A stretch of 64,000 nt of DNA, taken from positions 372,001-436,000 of the forward strand of contig JADJXQ010000004.1 in the NCBI GenBank assembly GCA_016710335.1, written 5' to 3'. Below, piece by piece: positions 37,192-45,204 of the stretch. A model generated the notes under the pieces. The model ran no database searches. It had not been told where the DNA came from and saw nothing but the letters and a program-made list of their open reading frames with translations. Position 1 is the first letter of the stretch; each line of letters starts with the position of its first letter. The translations under genes and the position numbers were made by a program. This DNA comes from Rhodospirillales bacterium (GTDB lineage Bacteria > Pseudomonadota > Alphaproteobacteria > Rhodospirillales > Defluviicoccaceae).

Positions 37192-40100
37192 TCAGTCGTT
37201 GGCGGGCCGAACGCGGCCGATCGGATCGACCGCCACCTTTCGGGCGCCCCTCGCCAACAGGGACGCTGCGTTGGGGCGGTTGGTCGTCGCGTGCGCCGCG
37301 TCATTGGCGTTCTCAACAACAATCTGACCGTTCGACCACGCGCCCTGTACGATCCAGCAGCCTGCCTTGTTTCCCTCCGTGAGCTGCAGTGCGTCGCCTG
37401 GCGCAAGCGACATGACGAATGCAGCGCCATCCTCCGGCGCGCGCCGTACGATCGGTTCCCTCCGCGCAACTCTCCGTGCGGCTTCGAACAGGCTGACGAC
37501 ATCGAAGACCACCCGTCCTGCCGCGGTGCGGTAGATCGCGATGTGGTGGTTGGCGCCGAGATCGGCGTATCCAGTGGAGACCGGAGCCATCAGACGGACC
37601 TGTTGTCTTGTCCACAGTCGTACCTTCCGGATTTCCGGTTTATCGTCTCCGAGTCGCGGGTAGGGCGGAAACGCCCTCTTCGGATCGCCACCGCGTTCGT
37701 TGACCCATCCGGTGACGACCTCGCGAACGCGCGAGTCGCAGATGCACCCAAGCTCGGTCTTGCTGATCGACTCGAGCCTCTTCCGGGTGACGAACTCGCG
37801 ATAGGTACCGCTCTTTGTCGAGACGTCGTTGCCAGTGTCGCCGTAGACGGTGTCCTTGTGCAGCGGTCCGGATACCTTCTTCCGCACCCGGTGCGAGACG
37901 ACGATGTTGGTGACAGCCTTTTCCGCGTCGGCACGGATTGTCGTCCACGGCGGCGGCAGGCTCGGTTCCGCGGCACGCGGATCGTCCTTGGCCTGCCAAT
38001 AGCGGGACAGGCGGTTCGTCATCCCGGGGTGGGTACAGGCGACGGTGAGCGCGTCGATGGCGTGGTGGCGATGGTCGGCGCGCGTCTTCTCGCCGTTGTC
38101 CGCCAGGATGTTGTTAAGTCCCCACAGCTCCCGGAGCCGTGCGGTAACCCGACCGGTGACGGCCTGAACATGAACGGGCGCTTCGGGTCCGACGTCCGGC
38201 CAGAGACGCTTAAGGAAGGCGACCGCTTGCCGAGCGGCATAGCCGGTGTCGTTCAACTGGCGGCTGGCGAATTCGTCCGGCAGGCACTCGGCCAGGAACC
38301 GCTTCACCTTTCCCGCCGACATGCCATTCCCGCCCTTCGCCGCGATCATCTCCTGCAGGCGCCTCTTGACCGCGTCCCACCGGTCGGGGTCGTGAGCCAA
38401 GTACTCGAACGGCGTCCTGTCGCCTTTCTCGAGGTTCACGTCCCTGCGGCACAGGGTCTTGTTGCGGAAGCTGTCGTCGAAGGAGCGCCAGCGCGGCCAG
38501 ATGTGCTCGACGTCGAAGCGCCCCTCTCGAAACAAGGCGTCAAAGCCGATCTGGTCGCCGGTATAGGGGCAACGCTCCCGGCTTTCCTTCCACAGGAGCC
38601 AGCGCTCGATGTCCCTTCGTGACGGCTCATGGATTCCGTTCTCACCGAGATCCTTGACGGCGTCTCGTCGGCGCTTCTCCTGCTTTCTTCGTGCGGCTTC
38701 TGTCTCTTCCCGTTCGCGCTTCGACTTGCCGACGTCCCGAGCAACCTCGACACGGATCATGTCCGGCTTGCCGTAGAGACCGATGAGGTTATTGACGACC
38801 TTACGCAGCTCGTTCTGGGTGCGCACGACCGTCGGATTGCGAAGCTTGGCGATCCGCTCCCGCTCCTCGCGGACGGCGGGGCTCGGCAAGCGGTCGAGAA
38901 CCTCACCAGTCGGCCGATCGCGATCGGGGAAGGTGCTGTTTCTCCATTCTTCCCATTCCGGTGCGTTGACGAGAACGCCGAAGCGGACGCCTGCCTTGAG
39001 ATGTGGCATGAAAGCCTCAAGCGCTTTGACAGAAAATGGTTCCCAGCCGGTCGGGAAGGTCATCTCCGAGAGTTGCTTCGCTTGTTCCTGCGTGATGGCG
39101 AAGTCAGCGATGAAGGTCGATACTGCTTCCGCTCGGCGCTGTCTCCGCTCGGGCGCCGACAGTATTATTACGCGTTGGTCTCCGATCTCGCCGTAGTCCG
39201 CTGCCCACAGCCGCCGATGCACGGCATCGCGAATCGCCTGTTTGTGGGGATGATCCGCCCAATCGCCTCCGAAGACACGGGCAAGCTTGGCCTCGACCGT
39301 GTTGCCGAGGAGCCCCCTGTCGCCGCCGATCTCCAGATTGAACTTGAGACGCTTCTCGACGCCCGCTTCCCCGCGGGCCTTGTAGAGCGGCTTGAGTGCG
39401 GCACGCACACCCGCCCAAGTCATCGACGCTTGCGTCTGCAGGCGGTCCATGATGGCCGCCCGTTCGTCTTCGTCCAGGGGACGAGCGTTGCCTCCAACTC
39501 CGAGGTTATTCAGCTTCTCCAGCATTCGCCGTTGCTGGGACAACCATGCTCCTTTCGGACACAGATCTTCCCCCGGCATGAAGCGGCATTCGCCGAGGGT
39601 GTTCTTGCGCCAGAAGACGGGCCGTTGGGCGAAGACCGTGTCCTGGATAGCGGCTTTGAACGAGGTGTCCCGCAGGATGGCGTGGTGTGGCGCTTGCGCT
39701 TCCCACAGAGCCTCGAATTCGTTCACGACGTCGGACCGGTGAGCGTGGAGGCCCCGCTTTCGTTCCTGCGGTCCGCGCAACGACAGCCAGGCTCCGAGGG
39801 TCGTGCCGGCGTCTCGGAGGGCCCTCGTCGTCTCGTCTCGATCCGACTTCGCGGCCTTCTCGTCGCTATCCTCTTCCGCCTGATCAACGTCCTCTTCCAG
39901 CTCCCGCCCGCTGAAGTGCCGATGCTTGGCCAAATGGTAAATTGCTCTGCCGACCTCGTGCGGCGACAGAGCTTCGGAAAGCCCACGCTTGCGGAGCAGG
40001 TAAGGATCTGCGGCCATGGTTGCGGACCATTCAGGATGGCCGTACCTGGGCAACAAGCCCGCGCTGCCAAGAGCTTCGTTCAGCGCTCTACGGCGTTGCC

Positions 40101-40296
40101 GACGACGACGGAGTTGTCGGCGCGCCATGCGCTTCTGTCGACGCGTCTGGTTGAAGGGTGTTCCTTCAGGATCGCGCGCCTCCGGAAACACGCGAACTCC
40201 AAGACGTAGAATCCGACCTTGCTCTGTCTCCGGCAGATGGTCGATGACTGCAAATCCTATAGATGTGGTACCGATATCGAAGCCGAGAACCCTCAT
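37192..40296 (-). CDS. cas9: Cas9, type II-C
   Basis: The RNA-guided DNA endonuclease is 1034 aa, a typical II-C size. Domains: RuvC-I with Asp7 (MRVLGFDIGTTSIGFA), an Arg-rich bridge helix (~residues 52-72), REC lobe, RuvC-II with Glu517 (IRVEVARD), HNH at ~575-635 with His598 and Asn621 (FDVEHIWPRW, RRDVNLEKGD), RuvC-III with His745/Asp748 (DHRHHAIDAL), and a C-terminal PAM-interacting region. All catalytic residues are present. Start ATG at 40296 gives the canonical MRVLGFDIG; the frame stays open 29 codons upstream, through the tracrRNA anti-repeat, which is not coding. Operon cas9-cas1-cas2. Confidence 0.97.
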   Translation of the reverse strand: MRVLGFDIGTTSIGFAVIDHLPETEQGRILRLGVRVFPEARDPEGTPFNQTRRQKRMARRQLRRRRQRRRALNEALGSAGLLPRYGHPEWSATMAADPYLLRKRGLSEALSPHEVGRAIYHLAKHRHFSGRELEEDVDQAEEDSDEKAAKSDRDETTRALRDAGTTLGAWLSLRGPQERKRGLHAHRSDVVNEFEALWEAQAPHHAILRDTSFKAAIQDTVFAQRPVFWRKNTLGECRFMPGEDLCPKGAWLSQQRRMLEKLNNLGVGGNARPLDEDERAAIMDRLQTQASMTWAGVRAALKPLYKARGEAGVEKRLKFNLEIGGDRGLLGNTVEAKLARVFGGDWADHPHKQAIRDAVHRRLWAADYGEIGDQRVIILSAPERRQRRAEAVSTFIADFAITQEQAKQLSEMTFPTGWEPFSVKALEAFMPHLKAGVRFGVLVNAPEWEEWRNSTFPDRDRPTGEVLDRLPSPAVREERERIAKLRNPTVVRTQNELRKVVNNLIGLYGKPDMIRVEVARDVGKSKREREETEAARRKQEKRRRDAVKDLGENGIHEPSRRDIERWLLWKESRERCPYTGDQIGFDALFREGRFDVEHIWPRWRSFDDSFRNKTLCRRDVNLEKGDRTPFEYLAHDPDRWDAVKRRLQEMIAAKGGNGMSAGKVKRFLAECLPDEFASRQLNDTGYAARQAVAFLKRLWPDVGPEAPVHVQAVTGRVTARLRELWGLNNILADNGEKTRADHRHHAIDALTVACTHPGMTNRLSRYWQAKDDPRAAEPSLPPPWTTIRADAEKAVTNIVVSHRVRKKVSGPLHKDTVYGDTGNDVSTKSGTYREFVTRKRLESISKTELGCICDSRVREVVTGWVNERGGDPKRAFPPYPRLGDDKPEIRKVRLWTRQQVRLMAPVSTGYADLGANHHIAIYRTAAGRVVFDVVSLFEAARRVARREPIVRRAPEDGAAFVMSLAPGDALQLTEGNKAGCWIVQGAWSNGQIVVENANDAAHATTNRPNAASLLARGARKVAVDPIGRVRPAND

Positions 40297-40311
40297 CGGT
40301 TTTTCAACCCC

Positions 40312-40340
40312 TTGTATTTTGTGTTCCGGTAGTCTATCGT
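40312..40340 (+). promoter_or_regulatory. Candidate tracrRNA promoter
   Basis: TTGTAT at 40312-40317 and TATCGT at 40335-40340 are separated by 17 nt. The predicted start (~40347) coincides with the first base of the anti-repeat. Confidence 0.6.
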
Positions 40341-40346
40341 AGCGGG

Positions 40347-40471
40347 TGTAGCAAATCGAGAGGCGGTCGCTTTTCGCAAGCAAATCGACCCTTCGTGCGG
40401 GCTCGGCGTCCCAAGGTCATCCGCCGGTTCTTCTTCGCAGACCCCCGCCTCACCAGCGGGGGCTGTTCTTT
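40347..40471 (+). ncRNA. tracrRNA (candidate)
   Basis: Bases 40346-40381 are close to the reverse complement of the CRISPR repeat: GTGTAGCAAATCGAGAG is a perfect 17-nt match, followed by a mismatch, CGG, a G-U position, CGC, a mismatched bulge and a CGCAAGC end. Downstream come GC-rich pairing segments and a terminator hairpin (CCCCCGC/GCGGGGG) followed by a T-rich tract ending about 40471. The transcript would run divergently from cas9 on the + strand, about 125 nt, giving anti-repeat plus nexus and 3' hairpins as in other II-C systems. Confidence 0.85.
40442..40471 (+). terminator. tracrRNA Rho-independent terminator
   Basis: Arms CCCCCGC (40442-40448) and GCGGGGG (40456-40462) enclose a 7-nt loop, followed by CTGTTCTTT. 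Confidence 0.8.
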
Positions 40472-40905
40472 CAACATGTTCCCCGAACAGCAAGCGTGAC
40501 CGCGCTGGACGTTCTCCCGCGTCACCCCACTTGCAATGCCACTGGCGGCATCGGCCGCGGCGCGACTTGCTCGGCGGCGTCCAAGCCCGGCCTTGCGGAT
40601 GCTGGCGGTAAGGGTTATGTGCCTCAGACGACGGCGTGCTGGGCGGGGCCGAGGCGAGGCTTCCCCGCGGCGCGCCATCCCGCGCACGGCCGCGGCCCCA
40701 GAACACGCTACAGTAGAGCGACGCATTTTCAAGGGGTTAACCCGGGTATTGCATACATCCGCATACATCCGCATACATTCCTGCGCTCAAAACGGACACA
40801 TTGCCTGCGTTTCCAAGCAGTTACGCCCGTTCAGGTGATATAAAATGTACTCGAATCGGGCAAAATGGCCAGAAATCGTGCGCTTTCCATGAGCGTATCT
40901 CCCGC
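40472..40905. other. Intergenic region between tracrRNA and marR gene, holds element copy B
   Basis: No convincing gene; short open frames here have no recognisable product. From 40751 it contains copy B of the dispersed element; 40472-40750 is GC-rich with nothing I can support. Confidence 0.5.
40751..40882 (+). repeat. Dispersed intergenic element, copy B
   Basis: Three copies of CATACATCCG-type units (GCATACATCCGCATACATCC then GCATACATT), GGACACA at offset 43, TTACG at offset 70, a TATAAAAT block and a final GAAATCGTGC. Collinear with copy A at 4791. It lies directly upstream of the marR-like gene and ends 24 nt before its likely start. Confidence 0.55.
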
Positions 40906-41397
40906 ATGAGTAGTGGCCCTCCGGGCGGCTTGTCGGCTGCGCCCTTGAAGCGCGCGCCATCCCGCGGGCGGCGGATCGACTACGGGCTGCTGCCGGAGCT
41001 GGTGGGCTACCAGTTGCGGCGCGCCCAGGCGCGGGTGTTCGCGGACTTCACGGACGTGGTCACCGACCCCGGGGTTACGCCGGGCGTGTTCGGCGTGCTG
41101 GTGATCATCGACGCCAACCCGGGTCTCAGCCAGTCGGCGTTGGCGAAAGCGATCGGCATCGAGCGCTCGACGATGGTGGCGGTCATCGACCGGCTGCAGG
41201 GAGAAGGTTGGGTGCAGCGGAACGTCGCCGCCCATGACCGCCGCTCCTACGCCCTCGCGTTGACCGCCGACGGGACGGCGCTGCTGGACCGGCTGGTCCC
41301 CAAAGTGCGCCGACATGAGCGCCGCATCGCCCGGGCCTTGAGCCCGGAGGACATCGCCACCCTGATCGGCATCCTGTCAAGGATCGCGCCCGACTGA
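40906..41397 (+). CDS. MarR-family transcriptional regulator
   Basis: This 163-aa winged-helix protein has the MarR layout: LLPELVGYQLRRAQARVFADF, the helix-turn-helix GLSQSALAKAIGIERSTMVAVIDRL, the wing GWVQRNVAAHDRRSYALALT and a C-terminal dimerisation helix. ATG at 40906 is chosen because the region upstream to 40801 is non-homologous and overlaps element B. The SMR exporter gene follows 87 nt downstream and could be a target, which is inference. Confidence 0.88.
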   Translation: MSSGPPGGLSAAPLKRAPSRGRRIDYGLLPELVGYQLRRAQARVFADFTDVVTDPGVTPGVFGVLVIIDANPGLSQSALAKAIGIERSTMVAVIDRLQGEGWVQRNVAAHDRRSYALALTADGTALLDRLVPKVRRHERRIARALSPEDIATLIGILSRIAPD

Positions 41398-41484
41398 GGC
41401 CCGGGGCCTCCCATCTCGGTTGACGGCGCGGCGACCGCCCCCGATGCTGCAGCCCGTAGCGGGGCTGCGGACGGGGAGGCGGCG

Positions 41485-41814
41485 GTGGCTTGGGTTTACC
41501 TGGTGCTGGCGGGGATATGCGAGTGGGGCTGGCCGATGGGCCTCAAGTTCGGCTGGAGCGAACACGGCGTGCGCGCAGGCCCGCTGATCTTCGCCGCCGT
41601 TTCCATGACCCTCAGCGGCGTCCTGCTGTTGCTGGCCCAGCGCGACATTCCGGTCGGCACCGCCTACGCCGTGTGGACCGGCATCGGCGCCGTCGGCACG
41701 TTCTTTCTCGGCATCTGGCTGCTCGGCGAAGCGTCGAGTCTCGCCCGCTACGTGTTCGTCGGCTTCATCGTCGTCGGCATCCTCGGCCTCAAGCTGGCGT
41801 CTCCCTCCGACTGA
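41485..41814 (+). CDS. sugE: SMR-family exporter, SugE/Gdx type
   Basis: This 109-aa four-helix membrane protein shows the SugE/Gdx signatures: AWVYLVLAGICEWGWPMGLK with the essential TM1 Glu, LPVGTAYAVWTG-like IPVGTAYAVWTGIGAVGTF, and ILGLKLAS at the C-terminus. Gdx proteins export guanidinium as antiparallel dimers. The GTG start at 41485 has GGGGAGG just upstream; a hairpin (GCAGCCC/GGGCTGC) lies before the ribosome-binding site but does not match a guanidine riboswitch that I know. Confidence 0.9.
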   Translation: MAWVYLVLAGICEWGWPMGLKFGWSEHGVRAGPLIFAAVSMTLSGVLLLLAQRDIPVGTAYAVWTGIGAVGTFFLGIWLLGEASSLARYVFVGFIVVGILGLKLASPSD

Positions 41815-41817
41815 CGG

Positions 41818-42645
41818 TCAGTGCGACAGCAGCACCGGGACGGTGAGGTGGGTGAGGATGTGGCGGGTGCCGCTGCCGCGGTTCAGGTGCGGGAAGCCGT
41901 AGTGCCCGTGGGCGCCCATGACCAGCAAGTCGGCGCCGCGGTCGGCGATCCGTGACAGAAGCATGTCCATGACCCCGATGTCCTGGACCTCGAGCGCTTC
42001 CGTATCGGCGGCGACGCCGTGTGCCTTGAGGTGCCGCGCCAGGTCGGCGCAGGGCACGTCACCGTGGGATCGGGCCGGATCGCGCGGATTCAAGGCGACC
42101 AGCACCACCTCTTCCGCCGCGACGAGGAACGGCAAGGCATCGTGAACGGCGCGCGTCGCCTCGCGGCCGCCGTTCCAGGCCACCATCACCCGCCGGCCGA
42201 CGTGGGGAAACTCGCCGGCATAGGGGAGGGCCAGGACCGGCCGTCCCGACCACAGCACGATCCTCTCGATCAGGTCCTGCGGCACCCCCGAGGCATGCTG
42301 CTGGCGCGCATCATGCTGCCCGAGAACGGCCAGGTCGGAATGCCGCGCCCAGAACAGGAGGGCCGAGATCAGAGCGTCGTCGCGCCGCACGATGCTCGCC
42401 GACCACTCCGCGGCGATGCCGGAAGCGCTGGTTTGTTCGGCCCAAAGACCGCGCCAGCGGTTCTCCTCGTCGCGGAAGATCTCGTCCGGCCGCCGCGAGG
42501 CCAGATTGGCGAGGTAGGGATCGCACTCGGCGAACGCGCCGCGGAGCCGCGCGCCGAACCGTTTCGCCAGATCGAGCGCCAAGCGCACGCGGGTTTCGCT
42601 CCGCTCGAGGCTGTCCACATGCACCATGATTTCGCGGTAGGTCAT
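41818..42645 (-). CDS. Universal stress protein, tandem-domain
   Basis: This 275-aa protein has two UspA-like halves. The first (residues ~1-140) is divergent; the second contains VMVAWNGGREATRAVHDALPF and the ATP-binding motif GAHGHYGFPHLNRGSGTRHILTHLTVPVLLSH, matching G-x2-G-x9-G-S/T. Cytoplasmic stress-response role is known for the family; the specific trigger is not. Convergent with sugE, 3 nt between stops. Confidence 0.88.
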   Translation of the reverse strand: MTYREIMVHVDSLERSETRVRLALDLAKRFGARLRGAFAECDPYLANLASRRPDEIFRDEENRWRGLWAEQTSASGIAAEWSASIVRRDDALISALLFWARHSDLAVLGQHDARQQHASGVPQDLIERIVLWSGRPVLALPYAGEFPHVGRRVMVAWNGGREATRAVHDALPFLVAAEEVVLVALNPRDPARSHGDVPCADLARHLKAHGVAADTEALEVQDIGVMDMLLSRIADRGADLLVMGAHGHYGFPHLNRGSGTRHILTHLTVPVLLSH

Positions 42646-42821
42646 GCTTGGAGCTCCATCGATCGCCGGCGATAACGCTACTCTGCTCTATCTTCTTGTG
42701 TTTAACTCCATTTCGGGTTTGAGACAATGCCGGCTCGCGGAACCAGCCGTCGCCGCCGGCATTGACTTGAACAAGCACGATAACCAGGCGCAATGCCGAT
42801 GCGCGCGCGCGAGGACCCTTC

Positions 42822-44099
42822 ATGAACGCTGGCCCCAGCGGTTCGACCCGCCACATGGCCAACACCGGGCTGCGGCGGTTGCTGCGGCTGGTGGCGCGTC
42901 CGGTTCGCCGCACGGGGCGGCGCAGCGGACCGGTGCTGCAGGCTTATCGCGGCTTCGGGCACGACGACGAGATCTTTCTCATGGGCCGGGTCGTCCGGCA
43001 GATGGGCCTCGGGATCGGGCTCAGGCTGGGCGGCCTCGCGCACGACATCGTCGACATCCTCCGCCGCTTCCTGCGCCGCGGCATCGGCGGCGCGCTGGTC
43101 GAGGCGCGCTTCGGCGGCGCGGTCGAGAGGGTCACTGCCGACAGTCTCGGCTATTTCCGCCTGCACATGCGCATCCAGGACCGCCCCCACGGGCGGGATG
43201 GCTGGCACGCGGTCGAACTGGCGCTGATCGAGCCGAAGTGCGACGCGCACGCCCGCGGCTGGGTGTACATCCCGCCCAACACCTGCCGCTTCGTCGTCAT
43301 CAGCGACATCGACGATACCGTCATGTTCACCGGCGTCGCCAACAAGCTGAAAATGCTGTGGCGCCTGTTCGTCAGCAAGGCGGAGAGCCGGCTCGCCTTC
43401 CCCGGCGCCGGCGCCTTGTACCGGGCGCTCTATGGCGGTGTCTCCGGCTTCGAGCACAACCCGATGCTGTACGTGTCGCGCGGGCCGTGGAGCATCTACG
43501 AAGTGCTGGAGACGTTCTTCAACCTGCACTGCATCCCCGTCGGCCCGATCCTTTTCCTCAGGGAGTGGGGAGTGACCCTGCAGCACCCGCTGCCCAAGAA
43601 GGGCAAGAACCACAAGCGCGATATGATCGACCGGATGCTGTCGCTCTATGACGACATGCCGTTCGTGCTGATCGGCGACTCGGGCCAGCATGATCCGGAG
43701 ATCTATGCCCGCATCGTCAAGGAGCACCGGTCGCGGGTGCTCGCCGTCTACATCCGCAACATCAGCCGTGATCCGGAACGCATCGCCGCCATCGAGGCCC
43801 TGGCCAAAGAGGTCGCCGATGCCGGCAGCAGTCTGGTGCTGGCCGCCGACAGCCACGCCATGGCGGAGCACGCCGCCGACCTCGGCCTGATCCCCCGTCA
43901 CGCCCTGGCCGCCATCGAGGACGAGCAGCGGGCGGCGGGGGAGGAGATCCCGCACGGCCGGCTGCAGAGGCTGGAGGGCGAGACGGCGCCGGAGACCCAT
44001 GAAGCCGTGGAGCAGGGCCGCCTCGAGGACATGCTGACCGGGACGGCGGAGAATGAGCCGCCGGAGAGCGTCGCCGTGGACAGCGGGCGCCGCGCGTGA
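42822..44099 (+). CDS. App1-like phosphatidate phosphatase domain protein
   Basis: This 425-aa protein carries the App1/DUF2183 catalytic domain at ~residues 150-350: FVVISDIDDTVMFTGVANK with the HAD-type DxDxT motif, AFPGAGALYRALYGG, NPMLYVSRGPWSIYEVLETFF, GPILFLREWG and FVLIGDSGQHDPEIYARIV. The N-terminal ~145 residues include an immunoglobulin-like beta region (HARGWVYIPPNTCR). The C-terminal tail is acidic and low complexity. Bacterial members are presumed phosphatases; the substrate is unproven. The stop overlaps the tspO start (GTGA). Confidence 0.88.
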   Translation: MNAGPSGSTRHMANTGLRRLLRLVARPVRRTGRRSGPVLQAYRGFGHDDEIFLMGRVVRQMGLGIGLRLGGLAHDIVDILRRFLRRGIGGALVEARFGGAVERVTADSLGYFRLHMRIQDRPHGRDGWHAVELALIEPKCDAHARGWVYIPPNTCRFVVISDIDDTVMFTGVANKLKMLWRLFVSKAESRLAFPGAGALYRALYGGVSGFEHNPMLYVSRGPWSIYEVLETFFNLHCIPVGPILFLREWGVTLQHPLPKKGKNHKRDMIDRMLSLYDDMPFVLIGDSGQHDPEIYARIVKEHRSRVLAVYIRNISRDPERIAAIEALAKEVADAGSSLVLAADSHAMAEHAADLGLIPRHALAAIEDEQRAAGEEIPHGRLQRLEGETAPETHEAVEQGRLEDMLTGTAENEPPESVAVDSGRRA

Positions 44100-44596
44100 C
44101 GGCGTCGCCCTCGAGCCGGCGCCGGTCGGGCCCCGACCTCCTCGGCCTCGCCGGGTTTGCCGTCCTGTGCCTGGCGGTGTCGGGGATCGGCGGCGCCATA
44201 ACCGCGACCAGCGTCGACGGCTGGTACCAGACCTTGCAGAAGCCGTCGTTCAACCCGCCCGACTGGGTGTTCGGGCCGGTGTGGACGGTGCTCTATGTCA
44301 TGATGGCGGTGGCCGCCTGGCGGGTGTGGCGCCGCGCCGGGTTCGCGGGCGGACGCGCGGCGCTGACGGCGTTCCTGGTCCAACTCGGCCTCAACCTCGC
44401 ATGGACCGTCCTGTTCTTCGGTCTGCAGGCGATCGGGCTGGCGCTGATCGAGATCGTCGTACTGCTCGCCGCGATCGTTGTCACCGCCGTCCTGTTCCGG
44501 CGTATCGACCGCCTCGCCGGTTGGCTGCTGGCGCCGTATGGGCTCTGGGTCGCGTACGCCATGGCCCTCAACACGTCCCTCTGGCTGCTGAACTAA
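44096..44596 (+). CDS. tspO: TspO/MBR family protein
   Basis: This 166-aa, five-helix membrane protein has the TspO core KPSFNPPDWVFGPVWTVLYVMMAVAAW (shown only in part as residues FNPPDWVFGPVWT), LNLAWTVLFFGLQ with the conserved Trp, and a final WVAYAMALNTSLWLLN. TspO proteins bind porphyrins and act in tetrapyrrole or oxygen/stress signalling. GTG at 44096 overlaps the App1-like gene, so the two are co-translated; a lipid/tetrapyrrole link is possible but unproven. Confidence 0.92.
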   Translation: MTASPSSRRRSGPDLLGLAGFAVLCLAVSGIGGAITATSVDGWYQTLQKPSFNPPDWVFGPVWTVLYVMMAVAAWRVWRRAGFAGGRAALTAFLVQLGLNLAWTVLFFGLQAIGLALIEIVVLLAAIVVTAVLFRRIDRLAGWLLAPYGLWVAYAMALNTSLWLLN

Positions 44597-44633
44597 AACG
44601 GTGCTGGCGGATGTGAGTCGTCCGTCAGCACCG
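44591..44633 (-). terminator. Terminator of the 92-aa gene (possibly bidirectional)
   Basis: A 13-bp stem (CGGTGCTGGCGGA / TCCGTCAGCACCG) with a 9-nt loop lies between tspO and the minus-strand gene. On the minus strand the hairpin is followed by TTTTAGTT, the Rho-independent pattern. On the + strand no T-tract follows. Confidence 0.75.
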
Positions 44634-44653
44634 ACAAACCGCCGATCGCGGCC

Positions 44654-44932
44654 TCAGTCCTCGAAAAGCCGCTTGCCCAGCTTCCACGCTGCATAGGTGC
44701 CGCCGATGGCGAGTGCCGCTGGCAGCGCGATCGACGCGGCGGTGGTTCCAAGCACTGCGACCGCGGCGCCCTTCAGAGTAGTGGCGGCGAGCGCCGCCTT
44801 CACCCCCACCGCTCCGTGAGCCGCAGTGGCCGCCGCCGTTGTCATTGCGGAGCCAGTGGCGACTCCCGATGAAGCACCCACAGCAACGATCGTTCCCTTG
44901 GCAACGCCGGTCGCTTCATCCTCCCGGGACAT
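44654..44932 (-). CDS. Small hydrophobic Gly/Ala/Thr-rich protein, unknown
   Basis: The product is 92 aa from ATG 44932 (MSREDEATGVAKG); an alternative ATG at 44974 adds 14 acidic residues. After a charged N-terminus it is almost entirely small residues with glycine-zipper-like spacing (VAVGASSGVATGSAM) and two probable membrane helices (~residues 42-65 and 66-85), ending KLGKRLFED. I recognise no family. It has its own terminator and is divergent from the TIR gene, sharing a ~270-bp regulatory region. A membrane or pore-type role is possible but is inference. Confidence 0.6.
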   Translation of the reverse strand: MSREDEATGVAKGTIVAVGASSGVATGSAMTTAAATAAHGAVGVKAALAATTLKGAAVAVLGTTAASIALPAALAIGGTYAAWKLGKRLFED

Positions 44933-45023
44933 GATGCAATCCTCCCCTTCTGTGTCCGCAGACTCATCCCGCACGGGATGCTCTGCAGCGCTACACTAAT
45001 TCGTTGGGCCCCGCCGCTCTGTG

Positions 45024-45064
45024 ATGCTATTCACATAGCATCCTTAGAAATACGACCTATAATC
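45024..45064 (+). promoter_or_regulatory. Palindrome and -10 element upstream of the TIR gene
   Basis: A perfect inverted repeat GATGCTAT-TCAC-ATAGCATC occupies 45024-45043. A consensus -10 TATAAT lies at 45059-45064 on the + strand. The -35 position overlaps the right arm of the palindrome and has no good -35 sequence, which fits a regulated promoter with an operator or activator site. Confidence 0.55.
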
Positions 45065-45204
45065 CGCCGCGTAACCGGAAGTAGGAGGCATTCCGCGCCA
45101 AGTGGCGGGGCCTGCCCCTTCCGGAGAACCGTTGTAAGCGGTAGCAGGCGATCCGGGCGGCTTCATCAGGCTGCGACCGGCTCGCCATGCGTTGGAGCGC
45201 GGCC

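Noticed and set aside
40297..40383. 29-residue N-terminal extension of Cas9
   Set aside because: The extra codons translate the tracrRNA anti-repeat; the canonical Cas9 start MRVLGFDIG is at 40296.
40496..40843. Small genes between tracrRNA and marR
   Set aside because: Open frames here overlap element B, have no ribosome-binding site and no coding character.
41400..41484. Guanidine riboswitch before the Gdx-like gene
   Set aside because: A hairpin lies before the ribosome-binding site, but I see no paired ACGR loops or other riboswitch signature.
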